Below, in pieces: positions 59,997-64,000 of a stretch of 64,000 bases of DNA. Location: positions 62,001 through 126,000 of the forward strand of contig NZ_BMXI01000010.1 in assembly GCF_014651675.1 (NCBI RefSeq), in the 5' to 3' direction. The stretch's first letter is position 1, and each line of letters opens with the position of its first letter. The DNA is from Roseibacillus persicicus (GTDB lineage Bacteria > Verrucomicrobiota > Verrucomicrobiia > Verrucomicrobiales > Akkermansiaceae). The translations under genes and the position numbers were made by a program. Below the pieces are notes generated by a model. It searched no databases, was not told the origin of the DNA, and was given only the letters and a program-made list of their open reading frames with translations.

Positions 59997-61190
59997 CTAA
60001 AGCAATCCTGTCATCTGGATGTTGCCGGTGTGGCGGGCACCTTCTTCGATGGAGAGGGAGGCTACGGTGAGATCTCCGTCGAGAGTAGCGCGCTTCTTGA
60101 GGGTGAGTTTTTTACAGGCGACTGAGCCGGTGACATGGCCATCGATGATGACTTCGCGGGCGGTGACGGTGCTCATGAAATCCACCTCGGCGCGGCGCTC
60201 GATGATCACTCGGTCGCTGGTTACAGGGCCATTGATTTTGCCCGTTTTCCGCACGATGAAGTCGCCCGAACACTCGGCTCCTCCCTGGATTTCTCCTTCA
60301 ATGGTGAGATTGTGGCACTGGATGGTGATGCCGGTGATGTAGCCCTTCTTGTGAACAAAGACGTTGCCCCGCGTTTGGATGCGCGAGTTCACTTGATCCT
60401 TGATGTCGTAATGCTTGAGGCCGATGTAGGCGCCACAATGAGGACAAAGGGCTGAGGTCGAATCGGCTAAGATTTCATGTTCCTGGTCGCACTCAAAGCA
60501 CCTCACGCTGCGTTTCTTCTCGCGATTGATGAGCGGGACGATGGCAGGCTTGGAGGGTTCAGGAGGGGCTGCGGCCGGACGGTAGCGTTCGGTCGGAGGA
60601 GGGGTTGGGACAGGTTTAGCTGCTTCGACCGGAGTGCGCTCTTCCGACTCCTGAGGAGGGAGGGGGGCCGGCTTGGGAGGGGGAGGCGGAGCCTTCGGTT
60701 TGTTAGGTTTCCTGCGAAGCGGGTTGCGAGGTCCAGTCTGCGGGATGCTTGCGGCGGGAGCAGCTTCCTTATTCGGCGAAGTGGCCGGGACAGGGGGGAG
60801 TGGTGTTTTGGGACCGGGCTTCTCCTTGGCTGGTGCTTCGTTTGTTGGCGGAAGAGTAGTTAGGCTGGGCTTGGAAGCTGGTTTCGCTGCCGGTTGGCTG
60901 CTCTTTTTTACTTCAGGCTTCGGTTGGGTCGCCTTCTTCGACTGAGTGGGGCGGGCGGTTGGTGGAGAAGTCTCCGTCTTTGGCAAGGCTCTGCTTGCTT
61001 CCGTGTTTGGGAGGTAACGAGGCTGCTCGTGATTGACTGAAGGCGAGATGGCCTGCCCTTTTTCGATCTTGAGGTAGCTATGACAGCCCCGGCAGTTGGT
61101 CGACTGCACCAACGAAGACTCCCGCTGTGTATGCCCACAATTGGGACAGCTGAGATCAATGAATTCAGGAGCTCGACGTTTACCGAACAG
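59997..61190 (-). CDS. Zinc-ribbon bactofilin, start uncertain
   Basis: The C-terminal ~120 residues are a bactofilin beta-helix (RIQTRGNVFVHKKGYITGIT, NLTIEGEIQGGAECSGDFIV, DGDLTVASLSIEEGARHTGN). Before it lie a four-Cys ribbon (CFECDQEHEIL, CPHCGAYIG) and a long Pro/Lys-rich linker. The N-terminus is a second zinc ribbon: CPNCGHTQRESSL, then CRGCHSYL. The first usable start codon, TTG 61112, would cut off CPNCG, yet the frame is open and sensible to about 61235. I give CTG 61190 as a compromise; ATC 61205 or ATA 61235, or a one-base frameshift from ATG 61233, are alternatives. It follows another bactofilin gene, so both are probably co-transcribed. Confidence 0.8.
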   Translation of the reverse strand: MFGKRRAPEFIDLSCPNCGHTQRESSLVQSTNCRGCHSYLKIEKGQAISPSVNHEQPRYLPNTEASRALPKTETSPPTARPTQSKKATQPKPEVKKSSQPAAKPASKPSLTTLPPTNEAPAKEKPGPKTPLPPVPATSPNKEAAPAASIPQTGPRNPLRRKPNKPKAPPPPPKPAPLPPQESEERTPVEAAKPVPTPPPTERYRPAAAPPEPSKPAIVPLINREKKRSVRCFECDQEHEILADSTSALCPHCGAYIGLKHYDIKDQVNSRIQTRGNVFVHKKGYITGITIQCHNLTIEGEIQGGAECSGDFIVRKTGKINGPVTSDRVIIERRAEVDFMSTVTAREVIIDGHVTGSVACKKLTLKKRATLDGDLTVASLSIEEGARHTGNIQMTGLL

Positions 61191-61237
61191 AGAGGTGGGG
61201 CGGATGGTGGTTGAGGCGCTCTGCGAGCGCCATATCC

Positions 61238-61810
61238 TTAAGCGCTTTTAGCGACTTCCTTTTGTTGGCCGTTGGATTGCGGCTTGCTGGCACCCTGCTG
61301 GGGAGCCTTGGTCGAATTGGCAGGCTTGGCGCTTGGCTGGCTGGAGGGAGCTCCAACTTCAGACTTACCTACAAAGATTGCGCCCGCTTCCATCGTGAGG
61401 ATAGCGGCCTTGATGTCGCCGACGACTTCGGAACCCGCACGGAGTTCGACCGTGGAGGTTGCGGTGATGTTGCCGTGGACCTTGCCTTGGATAACTACGG
61501 AGCCGACTTTGACTTCAGCTCGGATGCGAGCATTTTCCTGGATGGTCAATGCGCCGGTAGAGGTGATTTCACCCTCAACTTTGCCGTCGACGATCAACTC
61601 GTCCTTGAAGCGGATCGAGCCCTTGATCTCCACATCGGATGAGAGGCGGTTACGATGTCCACCACCGGATTGCGGCTGGGGTGCAGCAGCGGGTCGCTGA
61701 GGTGCAGCGGCAGGCTGGGCTGCTTGTGGAGCTTGCGGGCGATTGGGGAGGTGCGGGGGCTTGTCCGCATTCGCATTCGCTTCGTCGTTATTGATGATCT
61801 TTTGAAACAT
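61238..61810 (-). CDS. Bactofilin
   Basis: 190 residues: a Pro/Ala/Gln-rich N-terminal linker (PQAPQAAQPAAAPQRPAAAP), the DUF583 beta-helix (SSDVEIKGSIRFKDELIVDG, KVEGEITSTGALTIQENARI, VHGNITATSTVELRAGSEVV, GDIKAAILTMEAGAIFVGKS), and a polar tail. Bactofilins polymerise without nucleotide into membrane-linked cytoskeletal sheets that position wall enzymes or chromosomes. It lies 40 bases after a TPR membrane protein and just before a second, zinc-ribbon bactofilin. Confidence 0.93.
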   Translation of the reverse strand: MFQKIINNDEANANADKPPHLPNRPQAPQAAQPAAAPQRPAAAPQPQSGGGHRNRLSSDVEIKGSIRFKDELIVDGKVEGEITSTGALTIQENARIRAEVKVGSVVIQGKVHGNITATSTVELRAGSEVVGDIKAAILTMEAGAIFVGKSEVGAPSSQPSAKPANSTKAPQQGASKPQSNGQQKEVAKSA

Positions 61811-61850
61811 TTGGTTAATAGAATAAATTTAGAATTCAGGTGTCAACGCC

Positions 61851-62813
61851 TTACTCTGCATCCGTGCCCAATTCTTCGGTCTCATTGGAAGCGTCGCCGT
61901 CGGTCTCGGAAGTGGAACTTTCTTCCTCTTTTTGTGTCTCGTCAACTGGAGCTTCGAAGGTGGGAGTTTCTCCTTCCGGAGAGGAGGGGGGAGTGGACTC
62001 GGCTGGAGTTTCTTCCGCGGGAGTTTCGACCGCTGGCGCAGCGGGTGCGGGAGGGGTTACGGGGGAAGCGACTGGAGGTGCGATCGGTGTGGTGAAAGAT
62101 GATGGCATTCCGCTTTCCGCTCCGGGAGCAGTGGGCTCGGGTGCTGGTGGCGGAGAAACTTTTTCGGGGGCGTCAACTCCAACTAGGTTGAGGCGGGTGA
62201 CGGCAATTCCCTGGTCGGCGTATTCCTGATAGTCGTCAATCTTGCGCTGGTAGTATTCCTTTGCCTTTTCTTCTTCGCCGGCAGCCTTGGCGATATCGCC
62301 GAGGGCGATGAGCGAGAGAGGATGCAAGTATTTGGCGGAGCTGTCGGCTACGATCGCTTCGTAGCTTGCTTTGGCTTCCTCGACTTTCCCTTGTTTGAGG
62401 AGGATGCTGGCGAGGGAGAATTTCGCCTGCATGGCGGCGGGGTGATCGCTGTCGCTGGCGAGGGACTTGAGGGTCTCGATCGCTTCGCTTTCTTTTCCTT
62501 CTTCCCAGAGCTGTCCAGCCATGAGGATTTGGGCGGAACCGGAGGCAGCACTGCCGGGATAATCGGCAGCGACTTTCTTGTAATCAGCAGGGCTCTCGGC
62601 TTGGGAGAGGGCGTTGCCGGCTTCGCGGTGCTTGGCCTCCTTCAGCTGGCTGGTGATAACAAAGGCGGCAACCGCGACCACGATGAGAAGAGCGAGAAGA
62701 ATCAGCTTCTTCATGTTCTTCTCCATGAATTGATCGAATTTTGAGGGGCCGTGCTCAATTTCGCCGAGCGGCGAGGGAGTGGCGTCTGAGATGGACTTTG
62801 ATTCTTCCGACAT
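61851..62813 (-). CDS. TPR membrane protein, YfgM-like
   Basis: 320 residues: a short cytoplasmic N-terminus, one membrane helix (KLILLALLIVVAVAAFVITS), then TPR-like helix pairs (AQILMAGQLWEEGKESEAIE, KFSLASILLKQGKVEEAKAS, SLIALGDIAKAAGEEEKAKE), and a long Pro/Glu/Ser/Thr-rich acidic tail. The plan resembles YfgM, a periplasmic chaperone partner of the Sec translocon. It is first in a TPR-bactofilin-bactofilin transcript and could tether the bactofilins to the membrane. It diverges from lpxB with a 79-base gap. Confidence 0.82.
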   Translation of the reverse strand: MSEESKSISDATPSPLGEIEHGPSKFDQFMEKNMKKLILLALLIVVAVAAFVITSQLKEAKHREAGNALSQAESPADYKKVAADYPGSAASGSAQILMAGQLWEEGKESEAIETLKSLASDSDHPAAMQAKFSLASILLKQGKVEEAKASYEAIVADSSAKYLHPLSLIALGDIAKAAGEEEKAKEYYQRKIDDYQEYADQGIAVTRLNLVGVDAPEKVSPPPAPEPTAPGAESGMPSSFTTPIAPPVASPVTPPAPAAPAVETPAEETPAESTPPSSPEGETPTFEAPVDETQKEEESSTSETDGDASNETEELGTDAE

Positions 62814-62892
62814 GCGAGGTGTGGAATTAACGTGTCAGAGGACAGGACGCAAGCTCTTGTCGGTGCGTGTTTACAGGTTATTGTCGCCGTGG

Positions 62893-63999
62893 ATGGCGTT
62901 GATTTATCTGGTAGCAGGGGAAGTGAGTGGTGATTTGCACGGGGCGGAGTTGGTCTCGGCGCTGAAAAGTGGCGGCAAACATGAGTTTGCAGGCTGGGGC
63001 GGTCCTCGCATGGCGGAAGTGGGGGGCACGCGCGATTGGGTGGAAAAGGCGGGGGTGATGGGGGTCTGGGATGTCTTGAAGCAGTATTCATGGTTCAAAG
63101 CCAGGTTTCGTGAAGCTATGGAGGAAATCGAGCGATTGAAGCCGGCAGTCCTCGTGCTCATTGATTACCCGGGCTTCAATCTTCGCTTGGCGAAGGCTGT
63201 GCGGGCGCGTTTTCCCGAGGTCCGAATTTTGCAATATGTTTGTCCGCAGGTTTGGGCTTGGAAGCAGAGTCGCATTCCGAAAATGGCCAAATGGCTGGAT
63301 CAGGTCGTCTGTCTTTTCCCCTTTGAGGTCGAGGTGCTGGCGAAGGGTGGGTGCCCGGGTATCTATTTGGGTCATCCCATTGTGGAGGAGTTGCGGGAGA
63401 AGGAGGAGGACCTTGTCCGTGAGGAGAATCTCATCGGCCTTTTTCCCGGTAGCCGGGGACGTGAGGTGGATCGGCTCTTTCCGGTTCTGGTTGAGGCGAG
63501 TCGCCTTCTGCGAAGAAGTCATCCAGAGCTGCGCTTCGAGGTTCCCGCGATTTCGGAAAAGCTTGCCGAGACCATGAGGGGCATGCTGGGGGAGGGGGAC
63601 GACATCACAATCAAGGTCGGATCCAGCCAGAACCTGATGCAGCGGGCGACTTGTGCGGTGATGGCCAGTGGAACCGCGACGCTGGAAGCTGCTTGGTTTG
63701 GGCTGCCGTATTGTGTGATTTATCGGGTGGCTCCCTTGACCTGGCAGGTGGCCAAGATGGTGGTGAAGGTGGAGCACATTGGGATCGTCAATATTCTAGC
63801 TGGTCGTCAGGTGGTGCCAGAGTATCTCCAGCATGACTTGAGCGCTGAAAAGCTGGCGCAGTGGGTAGTTGGTCAGATGGAAGACCCGGCAGGCAGGGAG
63901 AATCTGAGTCAGGACTTGCTTGCGGTTGCGGCAGAGCTGGGCGATGGAGGGGTGCATCAGCGGGTCGCCGGTGAGGTGGAGAAATTACTAGAAATATAG
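62893..63999 (+). CDS. lpxB: Lipid-A-disaccharide synthase
   Basis: GT19 enzyme joining UDP-diacylglucosamine and lipid X in lipid A synthesis at the inner membrane. 368 residues from ATG 62893: IYLVAGEVSGDLHGAELVSA, AGWGGPRMAEVG, LIDYPGFNLRLAK, YVCPQVWAWKQSRIPKMAK, FPFEVEVLAKGGCP, GLFPGSRGREVDRLFPVLVE, VMASGTATLEAAWFGLPYCV. It ends at the window edge with its own stop codon. Confirms a lipopolysaccharide outer membrane. Confidence 0.95.
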   Translation: MALIYLVAGEVSGDLHGAELVSALKSGGKHEFAGWGGPRMAEVGGTRDWVEKAGVMGVWDVLKQYSWFKARFREAMEEIERLKPAVLVLIDYPGFNLRLAKAVRARFPEVRILQYVCPQVWAWKQSRIPKMAKWLDQVVCLFPFEVEVLAKGGCPGIYLGHPIVEELREKEEDLVREENLIGLFPGSRGREVDRLFPVLVEASRLLRRSHPELRFEVPAISEKLAETMRGMLGEGDDITIKVGSSQNLMQRATCAVMASGTATLEAAWFGLPYCVIYRVAPLTWQVAKMVVKVEHIGIVNILAGRQVVPEYLQHDLSAEKLAQWVVGQMEDPAGRENLSQDLLAVAAELGDGGVHQRVAGEVEKLLEI

Positions 64000-64000
64000 T

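Noticed and set aside
1-64000. Prophage, integron, defence island or toxin-antitoxin system
   Set aside because: No integrase, recombinase, phage structural, restriction or toxin genes were recognised; the only mobile unit seen is the RAYT-REP element.

Overview
The window looks like ordinary chromosome from a Verrucomicrobiota bacterium, probably class Verrucomicrobiae. The evidence is two short PEP-CTERM proteins ending in runs of arginine, a planctomycete/verrucomicrobial cytochrome-PSD1 lipoprotein, bactofilins, LpxB (so a Gram-negative envelope), and a TGTTC-N4-GAACA operator in front of imuA, which matches the LexA motif I recall being reported for Verrucomicrobia. It is GC-rich, mostly housekeeping, with genes on both strands in short operons. 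I found no rRNA, tRNA, CRISPR array, prophage or classical insertion sequence.

Layout. 1-1.7 kb: SOS mutasome genes imuA-imuB (imuB cut by the edge) with a repeat-filled gap between them. 1.9-3.9 kb: lipoprotein-HemX/CcsA-like-hemA operon. 4-10.3 kb: recQ, an undecaprenyl-phosphate sugar transferase after an AT-rich island, infA, and an SLC13/TrkA-C transporter. 10.3-17.9 kb: secreted and surface proteins (alginate-lyase-like protein, EEP-family lipoprotein, tatA, DinB-like protein, PEP-CTERM protein, beta-helix protein). 17.9-28.2 kb, mostly minus strand: M16 peptidase, der, dacB-pgsA, type II NADH dehydrogenase, cytochrome/LamG/PSD1 lipoprotein. 28.3-31.7 kb: RRM protein, a PBP5-like pseudoenzyme lipoprotein, pfkA. 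32-41 kb: DUF421, GspG-like fragment, pyrE, glycosyltransferase, pgk, folK, a RAYT-REP element, dapB, alr. 41-47 kb: di-heme cytochrome, PhoX-like protein, second PEP-CTERM protein, beta-propeller protein. 47-56 kb: trpB, ndk, a lysozyme-like lipoprotein, membrane proteins, a YfbK-like vWA lipoprotein. 56-64 kb: degraded Uma2 gene, thrS, infC, HAD phosphatase, a TPR-bactofilin-bactofilin operon, lpxB.

Functional links. dacB, alr, dapB, the PBP-like lipoprotein and the lysozyme-like lipoprotein concern the murein sacculus. lpxB, the sugar transferase and GT2 concern the outer envelope. The bactofilin operon probably builds a scaffold attached to the inner membrane. hemA and its membrane partner, the two c-type cytochrome proteins and NDH-2 concern haem and respiration.

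Most notable observations. (1) infA and infC both lack any usable ATG/GTG/TTG at the expected start; infC appears to begin at ATA and infA at ATC. (2) A perfect LexA-type palindrome abuts the imuA start codon. (3) A RAYT transposase gene sits exactly between two copies of a palindrome-ended repeat. (4) Strong terminator hairpins lie inside the first codons of two genes for exported proteins. (5) A PBP5-like lipoprotein has lost all three active-site motifs. (6) A bactofilin's zinc ribbon extends upstream of any ordinary start codon.
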